Shown here: positions 6,462 to 14,363 of the stretch, piece after piece
Layout: each line of letters starts with the position of its first letter
Numbering within the stretch: position 1 is the first letter of the stretch
From: Fimousia sp036311565
Lineage (GTDB): Bacteria; Bacillota; Clostridia; Lachnospirales; Lachnospiraceae
DNA: 28,665 nt
Direction of reading: 5' to 3'
NCBI GenBank assembly: GCA_036311565.1
Contig: JAXJPR010000042.1
Location: 1-28,665 of the forward strand
Notes under the pieces: generated by a model
Database searches by the model: none
Told to the model about the DNA's origin: nothing
What the model saw: only the letters and a program-made list of their open reading frames with translations
Translations under genes and position numbers: made by a program

Positions 6462-7475
6462 ATGGGAGAGCAGATTGGAAAACAAAGTGTGAAATTTGAT
6501 AAACCACCGTATATATTGGCTTCCTCTTCTGTTGTGGGCAAGAAGGAAAGTGAAGGGCCATTAGGAAGTTTTTTTGATGAAATTATTGAAGATCCTATGG
6601 CAGGACAGGATAACTGGGAGGAAGGAGAAAGTGAGTTCGTCAAACGGGCCATTACTCTGGCAATTGAAAAAGCGGGATTAAATAAATCGGATATCCGTTA
6701 TTTGTTTGCCGGAGATTTGCTTGGACAATTAATTGCGACTTCTTTTGGAGTAAAAGATTTTGAAATTCCTTTATTTGGAATTTATGGAGCCTGTTCCAGT
6801 GCGGGAGAAGGCATTTCCCTTGCATCCATGCTGGTTGCAGCTGGATATGCCAATCATGCAGTAGCTGCTTCTTCCAGTCATTTTGGCAGTGCCGAGAAAC
6901 AGTTTCGATTTCCGCTGGAATATGGAAATCAGAGACCGCTTTCTTCTACATGGACCGTGACAGGAAGTGGAGCGTTTGTTGTTTCCAGTAAAAAAACCGA
7001 TGTTCAGATCTCAGGAATTACTACAGGAAAAATCATGGATTATGGTATTAAAGATTCCATGAATATGGGAGCTGCCATGGCACCAGCGGCAGCCCAGGTG
7101 ATTTATCAGCATTTAGAGGATTTTGGAAGAAAACCAGAAGAGTATGATAAGATCATAACTGGAGATTTGGGAAGCGTTGGACAGGAAATTCTTATTCGTC
7201 TGCTAAAAGAAAATGATTATGATATATCGAAACAACATATGGACTGCGGGATTGAAATATTTTCGTCAGAAGAACAGGACACCAATGCGGGAGGTTCTGG
7301 TTGTGCCTGCAGTGCTGTTACCTTATCTGCTGTGGTTTTGCCTAAAATTCAGCGGGGAGAATGGAAACGGGTCTTATTCGTCCCTACGGGAGCTCTTTTA
7401 TCGACGGTAAGTTTTAATGAGGGGCAGAGTGTGCCTGGAATTGCCCATGGTGTTCTGCTAGAAAGGAGCTGCTGA
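6462..7475 (+). CDS. spoVAD: Stage V sporulation protein AD
   Basis: A 337-residue thiolase-fold protein that in Bacillus binds dipicolinic acid and is needed for its uptake into the spore. The start at 6462 follows AAAGGGG by 8 bases and gives the typical SpoVAD length; the upstream in-frame ATG at 6444 lies just before that ribosome binding site. Family landmarks include ASSSVVGKKESEGPLG, the thiolase-like FGIYGACSSAGEGISLAS, RPLSSTWTVTGSGAFV, ITGDLGSVGQEI and AGGSGCACSAV. It overlaps spoVAE by one base (TGATG), so the two are translationally coupled. It is separated from spoVAC by about 3.8 kb, unlike the classical operon. Confidence 0.96.
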   Translation: MGEQIGKQSVKFDKPPYILASSSVVGKKESEGPLGSFFDEIIEDPMAGQDNWEEGESEFVKRAITLAIEKAGLNKSDIRYLFAGDLLGQLIATSFGVKDFEIPLFGIYGACSSAGEGISLASMLVAAGYANHAVAASSSHFGSAEKQFRFPLEYGNQRPLSSTWTVTGSGAFVVSSKKTDVQISGITTGKIMDYGIKDSMNMGAAMAPAAAQVIYQHLEDFGRKPEEYDKIITGDLGSVGQEILIRLLKENDYDISKQHMDCGIEIFSSEEQDTNAGGSGCACSAVTLSAVVLPKIQRGEWKRVLFVPTGALLSTVSFNEGQSVPGIAHGVLLERSC

Positions 7476-7831
7476 TGGATTATTTAAAAGCATTTTTGGT
7501 AGGAGGAGTTATCTGCGTCATTGTTCAGATCTTTATGGAAAAGACTAAATTAATGCCGGGAAGAATTATGGTTCTTCTTGTCATTTCAGGAGTAGTATTA
7601 GGAGCTGTTGGGATTTATGGACGATTAGAAAAATTTGCAGGTTGTGGTGCTACCGTTCCATTATCAGGATTTGGCTATAATTTGTGGAAAGGAATAAAAG
7701 AAGCCGTGGATCAGGATGGATTTTTTGGTCTGTTCCGAGGAGGATTAAAATCTGCTGCTGTAGGAACGTCAGCAGCGTTAATATTCTCTTATCTTGCTTC
7801 CTTGATCTTTCAGCCGAAAATGAAAGAATAA
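7475..7831 (+). CDS. spoVAE: Stage V sporulation protein AE (SpoVAEb type)
   Basis: A 118-residue polytopic membrane protein with about four hydrophobic segments and the motif GCGATVPLSGFGYNLWKG (about 50-67), which parallels the GAGTLVPITGFANS stretch of SpoVAC in this window. This is the SpoVAEb form; no SpoVAEa or SpoVAF follows. Together with SpoVAC and SpoVAD it belongs to the Ca-dipicolinic acid channel of the spore inner membrane. GAAAGGAG lies at the end of spoVAD and the start codon overlaps that gene's stop. A terminator begins 10 bases after the stop, so spoVAD-AE is a two-gene unit. Confidence 0.93.
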   Translation: MDYLKAFLVGGVICVIVQIFMEKTKLMPGRIMVLLVISGVVLGAVGIYGRLEKFAGCGATVPLSGFGYNLWKGIKEAVDQDGFFGLFRGGLKSAAVGTSAALIFSYLASLIFQPKMKE

Positions 7832-7840
7832 AAAAGAGTC

Positions 7841-7885
7841 CTATATTCAAGCAGACCGGTTATGCCGGCTTGCTTTTTAATATAG
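7841..7885 (+). terminator. Terminator of spoVAD-AE
   Basis: A GC-rich hairpin (AAGCA...CCGG paired with CCGG...TGCTT, 7849-7876) ends in five Ts, and an outer CTATATT/AATATAG pairing (7841-7847 with 7879-7885) extends it. Confidence 0.85.
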
Positions 7886-7890
7886 ATAAG

Positions 7891-7932
7891 AAAATTCCCC
7901 GGTGATGATGAAAGTGATCGCCGGGGAATTTT
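7891..7932 (-). terminator. Long perfect hairpin terminating the convergent PBP-like gene
   Basis: A 16-bp stem (7891-7906 with 7917-7932, one G-U pair) with a 10-base loop and AAAA/TTTT at its foot. It lies 24 bases beyond the stop of the minus-strand PBP-like gene and can work in both directions, isolating it from spoVAE. Confidence 0.85.
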
Positions 7933-7956
7933 ATGTGTAAAAAATTTTCGTTGATG

Positions 7957-10257
7957 TCATTCGCTGTCATTGATATGTGAATGGAAAGTGCAGCGTTTAT
8001 CGGATATATATTTTTCGGGTAAGATATAATTGGAATCAGCGGTTTTCTGGCTGCCGGCAGGAAGTACAATATAAATTTTTCGAATATAATCTTCTTGTGG
8101 GCAGGTATTGCTGATCAACATATCAGATTTACGGCAAACAGTAACTTCTACATGGGTATTGCAGGTAGTAGTAGGAACTGTATCAGCAGTAAAATATTCG
8201 GTTCTGATACGATTTCCTCTAGGATCCTGGTCACAAATCGAGGACACTGCTAATTTTCCAGATTCCTGACAAATGGATGCTGTCACCAGATTGGATGGCT
8301 TTGTAAATATTGAACTGGTTTTTTTTGCATCAATACGATCCATAATCTTTTCCCATATACGTTCTTCTGTGTGATCGGAATCAAAAGAATGATCATCGTC
8401 ATATCCAAGCCATACAGTAGCAGTAAGATCAGGAGTATATCCGGTACACCAATAATCGGTTTCTTCCTGGTTGCTGCCAGTAAAATGAACAATTTTTGAA
8501 GTATTTCCTGACTGGGTATCGGAGTTCTGTAGCGCATCTGTAATTAAGAATGCGGTGGAAGGCTGAATAGTCTTTTTTGAAGAAGGTTCTGTTTCTAATA
8601 GGATAAGTTCATTCTTATCAAAAACTTTCGTGTACGTAATTGGTTCGGAAGTATATCCAGAATTACCTAATGTGCTGACCGCTTGGGTAATTTCTAAATT
8701 AGTGACTCCGTTTATCAGGCTTCCGGAACAAATGGACTGCTGAACATCGGTAATGGTATTTCCATTGGAGTCCAGAGTGGATTCTGTCAAGTGTTCAAAT
8801 CCAAAATCTAATAAATATTCATAAGAGACCTGAGCCATAATATCTGACTGGGCACGTGCAGCAATAATATTCATTTCATTAGGAATGGCTTCCCGTATAG
8901 TGGTAAGACCGTCATAAATACCATCTTTTGATAATACTTCTTCCTTATTATCTACATATTTATAAGGAGAATCTTCATAAGTAGATGCTAAAGTCAGAGT
9001 ACCGGTATCAATTCCAGGCATATAAGTAGCTAATATATGGAAAAGAGTTCCAGGCTGTCTTGTAACTTCTGTCGAACGGCTGACCAATGAATGTTTTTTC
9101 TTTCGTCCGCCAATAATGGCCTGCACTTCTCCTGTGGACTGCTTCATTATGGTCAGACTGACCTGGGCATCTTTTGTCTCAGAAGAATAATTGGAATCTT
9201 CATCCAAAACATATTCTGCAGCAGTCTGAATCTTTGTATCTTGTGTCGTATAAATATCTAAATTTCCATGCATCAAAAGTGTGTAAAATTTAGTGGCACT
9301 AATGTTGTATTTTTCGCTAAAGTCTTCTGAAATTTGTGATAAAGAAGCTTCTGCAAAACTGGAAATGGATGATGGAAGATCAGAATCACCAGAGGTCATG
9401 TTTGCATAGGAATCTTCTTTGATTGCATTTTCCATGGCATCTTCGGTAATATATTCCTGCTCCAGCATACTTTCTAAGATAGATAAGCAACGGGATTTGT
9501 TGGCTTCCTGCTGAGTTAAAGGATTATATTTGTCCGGATCAGAAATCATTGCGGCTAAAATTGTGCATTCAGAAAGGGATAATTCGGATACACTTTTATC
9601 AAAATAAGTCTTTGCAGCAGCATTTACTCCGATAATTCCATCTCCAAAGCTTATAGAATTCAGATAATATTCTAAAATCTGAGGCTTTGAAGAATTCTTT
9701 TCCAGAGAAATGGATTTAAAATGAAGTCGAAGCCCATATTCAATACGGGAAAAAAGATTATTATCTTTTGAAAAATCAGAATCCAGATTTTCAATTAATT
9801 CTTCTGTTATCAAGCTGCAGTTACCATAAATAGTATCCTTTGTAAATCCATTCAGAATGCTGTTGATAATGCTGTAACTATTGATTCCATTATGGGAATA
9901 ATATTCCGGATTTTCCATTGCAATGACTGCATTTTGTAAATTCTGAGGAATTTTATTTAAAGAAATATAATCTTGTGTGAAACAGGACTCCTCCAGAGAA
10001 AGGATTTCATTATTCTGATTGTCATATAATACAGATGCTTCTCCCGTTGGGGTCAGAGATTCAATAGTCACAGAAGGGGTACTCTGATAGATTGCCTGGA
10101 TAAATCCTAATGAAAGACCGCAAAAAGCCAAAAATATAGCAAGAAAAGCGATTAATCCGGCTTTAAATAAAAAGATATAGATAGCTCCTTTTCTACGCAT
10201 TGTATAGAAAGTCAGTGATTTCTTCTTTTTTGCCACTGATTTTTCATTGAAGTTCAT
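7957..10257 (-). CDS. Class A penicillin-binding protein homologue with degenerate active sites (probable pseudoenzyme)
   Basis: A 766-residue bitopic protein: basic cytoplasmic N-terminus, one membrane helix (about 24-55), a GT51-like domain (about 85-250), a transpeptidase-like domain (about 330-640) and a Cys-rich tail common in clostridial PBP1. The overall frame is intact, with conserved ILEYYLN, QPG, CTGYTPDL and VWLGYDD, but the active-site motifs are not. The SxxK tetrad reads T404-L-F-H407, SxN reads E461-M-N463, and KTG(T) reads F592-T-G-S595. In the glycosyltransferase, E115 of motif 1 remains (ENPEYYSH) but the GGSTITQQ motif reads GNCSLITEE (145-153) and the second catalytic glutamate position appears to be L178. 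It has its own promoter, good ribosome binding site and terminator, so it is probably expressed; a structural, regulatory or binding role is inferred. Confidence 0.85.
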   Translation of the reverse strand: MNFNEKSVAKKKKSLTFYTMRRKGAIYIFLFKAGLIAFLAIFLAFCGLSLGFIQAIYQSTPSVTIESLTPTGEASVLYDNQNNEILSLEESCFTQDYISLNKIPQNLQNAVIAMENPEYYSHNGINSYSIINSILNGFTKDTIYGNCSLITEELIENLDSDFSKDNNLFSRIEYGLRLHFKSISLEKNSSKPQILEYYLNSISFGDGIIGVNAAAKTYFDKSVSELSLSECTILAAMISDPDKYNPLTQQEANKSRCLSILESMLEQEYITEDAMENAIKEDSYANMTSGDSDLPSSISSFAEASLSQISEDFSEKYNISATKFYTLLMHGNLDIYTTQDTKIQTAAEYVLDEDSNYSSETKDAQVSLTIMKQSTGEVQAIIGGRKKKHSLVSRSTEVTRQPGTLFHILATYMPGIDTGTLTLASTYEDSPYKYVDNKEEVLSKDGIYDGLTTIREAIPNEMNIIAARAQSDIMAQVSYEYLLDFGFEHLTESTLDSNGNTITDVQQSICSGSLINGVTNLEITQAVSTLGNSGYTSEPITYTKVFDKNELILLETEPSSKKTIQPSTAFLITDALQNSDTQSGNTSKIVHFTGSNQEETDYWCTGYTPDLTATVWLGYDDDHSFDSDHTEERIWEKIMDRIDAKKTSSIFTKPSNLVTASICQESGKLAVSSICDQDPRGNRIRTEYFTADTVPTTTCNTHVEVTVCRKSDMLISNTCPQEDYIRKIYIVLPAGSQKTADSNYILPEKYISDKRCTFHSHINDSE

Positions 10258-10271
10258 GTCGTTCCTCCTTT

Positions 10272-10293
10272 AACTTACGAAAGAGAGTAAGTT
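10272..10293 (-). other. Small stem-loop in the 5' leader of the PBP-like gene
   Basis: AACTTAC (10272-10278) and GTAAGTT (10287-10293) form a perfect 7-bp stem with an 8-base loop directly beside the AAAGGAGG ribosome binding site (10262-10269). It could stabilise the mRNA or affect ribosome access; no known regulatory family is recognised. Confidence 0.4.
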
Positions 10294-10306
10294 TCTGTTC
10301 GTTGAT

Positions 10307-10335
10307 ATTATAACAAACGTGAGAGGATTAGTAAA
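10307..10335 (-). promoter_or_regulatory. Sigma-A promoter of the PBP-like gene
   Basis: On the minus strand TTTACT (10335-10330), a 17-bp spacer and TATAAT (10312-10307), about 50 bases before the start codon. Confidence 0.7.
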
Positions 10336-10345
10336 TAAAAAGGAC

Positions 10346-10374
10346 TTTTAAGAAAAATATGGATATGGTATAAT
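10346..10374 (+). promoter_or_regulatory. Possible sigma-A promoter of the 10444 gene
   Basis: A consensus TATAAT at 10369-10374 preceded by a poor -35 (TTTTAA, 17-bp spacer). It is divergent from the PBP-like gene promoter. Confidence 0.45.
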
Positions 10375-10443
10375 ATGTTTAAATTTACAAAAAACGACAA
10401 TAATTGATTGGGGGATGTCGAATGCGGGGAGGTTCATTTTATT

Positions 10444-10728
10444 ATGGATAGACTATATTTAATAGGGAGCAGGGAATTCCAAGCTGGAAATCAGAAACAA
10501 TTTATTGTATATTATTATATACATATCAATGAAAAAAAAGGCATATATGGAATACGGCTGGAACAAAAATTCCAGGAAACACAAAATGAAATCGAATATG
10601 CGGAAGAAAAAGGAATCACGGAATCCAGAATGGTAGCGGAAGAGCTTGTAAAATATTTGTTTGATTCAGAAGTAATGCCGATTTCACTGCCGGAAACCAT
10701 TGATGCTTTTTTTACGGAAAAAGAGTAG
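10444..10728 (+). CDS. Small cytoplasmic protein, DUF6514-like
   Basis: A 94-residue soluble protein of unknown function. A β-rich N-terminal half (YLIGSREFQ, FIVYYYIHINEKKGIYGIRLEQK) is followed by an acidic helix and the ending EVMPISLPETIDAF, which resembles the DUF6514 family of clostridial small proteins; that assignment is from memory of the pattern. The start at 10444 is chosen because GGGGAGG lies upstream, though at a longish 11 bases; the frame also continues back to a TTG at 10408 that has no ribosome binding site. The gene ends 11 bases before the YigZ-family gene and is probably co-transcribed with it. Confidence 0.65.
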   Translation: MDRLYLIGSREFQAGNQKQFIVYYYIHINEKKGIYGIRLEQKFQETQNEIEYAEEKGITESRMVAEELVKYLFDSEVMPISLPETIDAFFTEKE

Positions 10729-10739
10729 GAGCGGATGCT

Positions 10740-11393
10740 ATGGTTGAAACATATCGTACCATTTATAAGAATGGAACAGATGAAATTGTAGAAAAGAAAT
10801 CAAGATTTATTGCACACATTGGCTTTGCCGAAACAGAAGAGGAAGCGCTTGCATTTATAGAAAAGATAAAAAAGCAGTATTGGGATGCCAGACATAATTG
10901 TTATGCTTTCCGCATAGGAAGTGAAAGAATAATGGAACGATGCAGCGATGATGGTGAGCCAAGTGGTACTGCAGGAAAACCTATGCTGGAAGTTTTAGCA
11001 GGACAGGGACTGTGTAATGTAGTTGCTGTGGTTACCCGATATTTTGGAGGAACTCTTCTTGGAACTGGCGGCTTGGTAAGAGCCTATACAAAAAGTACGC
11101 AGGCAGGCATCGAGGCCAGTGTGGTAGTTGAGAAAAAACTGGCATGTATGATGGAAATTGTCTGTGATTATTCTTTTTTGGGGAAAGTGCAGTATATTGC
11201 AGCAACAGAAGGGATTCATATTGCAGATACTCAGTATACCGATTGTGTTACAGCGATACTTATGGTACCAGTTCATCAGATTGGTCACATTAAGAAAAAA
11301 ATTGTGGAAGCTTCCAATGGAGCAGCAAATCTGAAAGAAGGAAGGGAAGTATACTACGGATTGGCTGATGGAGAACTTGTTATATTTGAATAA
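10740..11393 (+). CDS. YigZ/IMPACT family protein (UPF0029)
   Basis: A 217-residue protein with the N-terminal Impact domain (about 1-125) and a C-terminal YigZ domain (about 138-205). The family signature is complete: EKKSRFIAHI, DARHNCYAFRIG, SDDGEPSGTAGKPML, VVTRYFGGTLLGTGGLVRAYT. Bacterial members are conserved but poorly characterised; the eukaryotic relative IMPACT acts on translation control through GCN1. AGGAG precedes the ATG by 8 bases. It is preceded at 11 bases by the small DUF6514-like gene. No terminator is evident directly after it; the next hairpins belong to the amidase leader. Confidence 0.92.
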   Translation: MVETYRTIYKNGTDEIVEKKSRFIAHIGFAETEEEALAFIEKIKKQYWDARHNCYAFRIGSERIMERCSDDGEPSGTAGKPMLEVLAGQGLCNVVAVVTRYFGGTLLGTGGLVRAYTKSTQAGIEASVVVEKKLACMMEIVCDYSFLGKVQYIAATEGIHIADTQYTDCVTAILMVPVHQIGHIKKKIVEASNGAANLKEGREVYYGLADGELVIFE

Positions 11394-11401
11394 GAAGGAA
11401 A

Positions 11402-11430
11402 TTGAATAATAAATTTCGGTATGATATAAT
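11402..11430 (+). promoter_or_regulatory. Sigma-A promoter of the amidase leader RNA
   Basis: TTGAAT (11402-11407), a 17-bp spacer and TATAAT (11425-11430). Transcription would start near 11437, about 168 bases before the amidase start codon. Confidence 0.7.
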
Positions 11431-11436
11431 AAGATT

Positions 11437-11541
11437 AGGAATGGATAAAGTAGAATCGATGAAAATTTAAGGAAGTATACTCAGTCATTATTTCTGACTG
11501 ATGAAAAGGCTTTCGCAGGAATTGGCTGCGGCAGCCTTTTT
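11437..11541 (+). ncRNA. Short structured leader or small RNA ending in a terminator, upstream of the amidase gene
   Basis: Between the promoter and the amidase gene lies an RNA of about 105 bases with two hairpins: TCAGTCA (11481-11487) paired with TGACTGA (11495-11501), and a terminator hairpin at 11506-11541. No reading frame with a ribosome binding site is apparent. A transcript starting at 11437 would mostly stop at 11541, before the amidase, so this is either a stand-alone small RNA or an attenuator controlling the amidase. It does not resemble the TPP, T-box, ydaO (c-di-AMP) or GEMM (c-di-GMP) motifs as I know them. Confidence 0.5.
11506..11541 (+). terminator. Terminator inside the amidase leader
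   Basis: AAGGCT (11506-11511) pairs with AGCCTT (11533-11538) and GCAG (11515-11518) with CTGC (11526-11529), with a symmetrical internal loop, followed by Ts. It lies 64 bases before the amidase start codon. Confidence 0.7.
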
Positions 11542-11604
11542 ACCTGTATGAAACTATTTATGTTAAATATTGAAATTTAATAAATTTGGAAAGAAGAAAA
11601 AAGT

Positions 11605-12513
11605 ATGAAGAAAATAGTCGTTTGTATGCTGATGGTATGTCTTTTGAGCTTGAATTTGGTCTGCCCAGTATCTGCCAATGAAACATTAGTGATTGAATTG
11701 GATGCTGGGCATGGAGGAGAAGATGCAGGTGCAGCCGCAGAATGGTTCGGGGAACAGATTTATGAAAAAGATATCAATCTTACCATTGCAAATTATCTGA
11801 AAGAAGAACTGGAAACTTATGAAAATGTGAAAGTAAAAATGACTCGTACCGATGATACATTCATATCTTTACAAAAAAGAACAGAGAAAGCTAAAGAAGA
11901 TCAGGCAGATGTACTGATCAGTCTCCATAACAATGCATCTGGGGAGATTTCGGATTATGATAATGGCTGTACTGTTTTGACTGCTCATGGAAATGCGAGA
12001 CCAGATCTGGCCCAAAAAGGAAACGAACTAGCCAGTCAGATCCTGGAGGAACTTTCTTCGGTAGGACTTGAAAATCAGGGAATTCTTCAAAGAACATCTG
12101 AAACAGGGAATACCTATGAAAATGGAAAATTGGCAGATTATTATCATATTGTCCGGGAAGGAATTGAAGAAGGATATATAGCAATTATCATCGAACATGC
12201 TTTTGTTGATCATGGAGTAGATTATAAAGAATATCTGCGTACTGATGGGGCTTTAAAAAGACTGGCACTTGCAGATGCCAAAGGAATTGCAAGATATTAT
12301 GGGCTACATAAGAAAGGTGAGCAGCCATTAGAAGTAAGAACAAATGTAAAAGAAAAAATTACATGTGTAGGAACTGCAGATGGAAAACAAAATCAGATTA
12401 GTTATCAGGTCTTTTTTCCGGATGAAGAACAAGAAATGGATAAAAAACAGGAAGAAAAGCAAAGTTTGGTTGATACGATAAAATCGATCTTTAAGAAATT
12501 TTTTGAATTTTAA
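11605..12513 (+). CDS. Secreted N-acetylmuramoyl-L-alanine amidase (Amidase_3)
   Basis: A 302-residue exported cell wall hydrolase that cleaves the bond between N-acetylmuramic acid and L-alanine. Residues 1-24 are a signal peptide (basic start, hydrophobic core, cleavage after VSA). The zinc-amidase landmarks are H36 in DAGHGG, E54 in YEKDINL, H109 in ISLHNNA and the catalytic glutamate E198 in IIIEHAF. The catalytic domain ends near residue 235; the remaining ~65 residues form a highly charged, K/E-rich tail (EEQEMDKKQEEKQ) ending in an amphipathic IFKKFFEF. No SH3, LysM or cell-wall-binding repeats are present. It stands alone behind an RNA leader with an internal terminator. The ribosome binding site (GGAAAG) is weaker than its neighbours'. 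Confidence 0.93.
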   Translation: MKKIVVCMLMVCLLSLNLVCPVSANETLVIELDAGHGGEDAGAAAEWFGEQIYEKDINLTIANYLKEELETYENVKVKMTRTDDTFISLQKRTEKAKEDQADVLISLHNNASGEISDYDNGCTVLTAHGNARPDLAQKGNELASQILEELSSVGLENQGILQRTSETGNTYENGKLADYYHIVREGIEEGYIAIIIEHAFVDHGVDYKEYLRTDGALKRLALADAKGIARYYGLHKKGEQPLEVRTNVKEKITCVGTADGKQNQISYQVFFPDEEQEMDKKQEEKQSLVDTIKSIFKKFFEF

Positions 12514-12522
12514 CACAAAAAG

Positions 12523-12556
12523 AAGGGATAAACTTATGATCTTAAGTTTATCCCTT
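12523..12556. terminator. Bidirectional terminator between the amidase gene and leuA
   Basis: A perfect 14-bp stem (12523-12536 with 12543-12556) with a 6-base loop between two convergent genes. The minus-strand side has the better T tract (TTCTTTTTG), so it chiefly serves leuA. Confidence 0.85.
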
Positions 12557-12573
12557 TGTTTGTCAAATGATTT

Positions 12574-14241
12574 TTATTTTGCATTCAAGGCTCTATTTAC
12601 GGCACTAAATAATGCGCGGGCAGAAGCATCGATGATATCAGAGTGAATTCCGGCACCCCAGAAAATTGTTCCATCAGGTAACTGAAGCTGTACATAAGCA
12701 CAAGCTTTTGAATTTGAACCAACAGTTAAAGAATGTTCTTTATAATCTAAGATTTTATAATCTAACACGTTATGGCGGCTTAAAGCGTTACTGATCGCAT
12801 CCAAACGTCCATTTCCTTTTCCGTGATATACTTTCATGATTCCACCACGGCCTAAGGTAACTTCTGTTTCAATACCGCCGTCTTTTTGGATAAAATGCAC
12901 TTCCATCAATTTAATAGATGTTTCGATATTAACATACTTTTCTGTAAAAATGTTCAGGATTTCATCTGGAAGTAATTCTTTATGTTGATGATCAGAAACA
13001 CCTTTTACCGTATATCCAACATCCTCACGCATTTTAGATGGAATACGATATCCAAAGTTTTCTTCCAGAATGTATGCAACACCGCCTTTGCCAGACTGGC
13101 TGTTAATTCGGATTACATCTCCTTCGTATTCACGACCGATATCGTGTGGGTCGATTGCAAGATAAGGAACATTCCAGTGTTCTGGATCTTTTGTATCTCT
13201 CCATTTCATGCCTTTTGCAATGGCATCCTGATGAGAACCGGAAAATGCTGCAAATACTAATTTACCAGCATATGGAGCTCTTTCATAGACGCGCATTCTT
13301 GTTAAACGTTCATAAGCTTCTGTAATTTCAGGAAGATTTTCAAAGTTTAGTTTTGGATCTACACCATGAGCATACATATTTAAAGCTAAAGTCACAATAT
13401 CTACATTACCAGTACGTTCTCCATTTCCGAATAAAGTACCTTCTACACGGTCAGCACCTGCAAGAACTGCTAATTCGGTATCTGCAACACCACATCCACG
13501 GTCATTATGAGGATGAACAGAAAGAATTACATTTTCGCGGTCATGCATGTGTTTACTCATGTATTCGATCTGACAGGCATAAACATGGGACATAGAATGC
13601 TGCACTGTAACTGGAAGATTGATGATGACTTTCCAGTCAGGACGTGGCTGCCAGATATCGATAACAGCATTACATACCTCCAATGCATATTCCATTTCTG
13701 TTCCAGTAAAGCTTTCAGGAGAGTATTCAAATAAGAAGTTTCCATCGGTCTCTTCGGCTAATTCTTTTAATAAAAGTGCACCGTCTTTGGCAATCTGTAA
13801 AATTTCAGCTTTTGATTTTTTGAATACCTGTTCGCGTTGTGCTACAGAGGTAGAGTTGTATACGTGTACAACTGCTTTTTTACACCCGTCTAAAGCTGCA
13901 AATGTTTTGCGGATAATATGTTCTCTGGCCTGGGTCAATACCTGAATCGTTACGTCATCAGGAATTAAGTCCTGTTCAATCAAAGCGCGCAGAAAATCAT
14001 ATTCTGTTTCAGAAGCAGCAGGGAATCCAACTTCGATTTCTTTAAACCCTACCTGAACTAAATATTTAAAAAATTCAATTTTTTCTTCCAGACTCATTGG
14101 AATGATCAATGCCTGATTACCATCGCGTAAGTCAACACTGCACCAAGTTGGTGGTTGGGTAATATATTCTTTTTTTACCCAGTCATAACAATCTTCTGGT
14201 GGCATAAAATAGGCTCTTTCGTATTTGTTTGCGTTCTTCAT
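12574..14241 (-). CDS. leuA: 2-isopropylmalate synthase
   Basis: First committed enzyme of leucine synthesis, condensing acetyl-CoA with 2-oxoisovalerate. At 555 residues this is the long form (the LeuA2 or M. tuberculosis-like class) with a DRE-TIM barrel and a C-terminal leucine-binding regulatory domain. The barrel motifs are SVDLRDGNQA (substrate and metal site), VGFPAAS, HPHNDRGCGV with the two metal-binding histidines, and GNGERTGNVD. The start has AAAGGA upstream. It is transcribed alone, behind a leucine T-box, so it responds to uncharged tRNA-Leu; feedback inhibition by leucine is expected from the family. Other leu genes are not in this window. Confidence 0.95.
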   Translation of the reverse strand: MKNANKYERAYFMPPEDCYDWVKKEYITQPPTWCSVDLRDGNQALIIPMSLEEKIEFFKYLVQVGFKEIEVGFPAASETEYDFLRALIEQDLIPDDVTIQVLTQAREHIIRKTFAALDGCKKAVVHVYNSTSVAQREQVFKKSKAEILQIAKDGALLLKELAEETDGNFLFEYSPESFTGTEMEYALEVCNAVIDIWQPRPDWKVIINLPVTVQHSMSHVYACQIEYMSKHMHDRENVILSVHPHNDRGCGVADTELAVLAGADRVEGTLFGNGERTGNVDIVTLALNMYAHGVDPKLNFENLPEITEAYERLTRMRVYERAPYAGKLVFAAFSGSHQDAIAKGMKWRDTKDPEHWNVPYLAIDPHDIGREYEGDVIRINSQSGKGGVAYILEENFGYRIPSKMREDVGYTVKGVSDHQHKELLPDEILNIFTEKYVNIETSIKLMEVHFIQKDGGIETEVTLGRGGIMKVYHGKGNGRLDAISNALSRHNVLDYKILDYKEHSLTVGSNSKACAYVQLQLPDGTIFWGAGIHSDIIDASARALFSAVNRALNAK

Positions 14242-14329
14242 TTTCCAATTTCCTTTCTAAAATTAATGAATTGTAACAAACTGTAGTTCGTTAGTAACCA
14301 ACTATGTAAGAGAAGTTTTAATAAATAAA

Positions 14330-14363
14330 AAAACCTTCGTCTCTATAAATAAAGAGACGAAGG
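14330..14363 (-). terminator. T-box terminator hairpin
   Basis: An 11-bp perfect stem (14334-14344 with 14353-14363) followed on the minus strand by a run of Ts, the regulated terminator of the leuA leader. Confidence 0.92.

Noticed and set aside
7957..10257. An ordinary active class A PBP
   Set aside because: All three transpeptidase motifs and two of the glycosyltransferase motifs lack their key residues.
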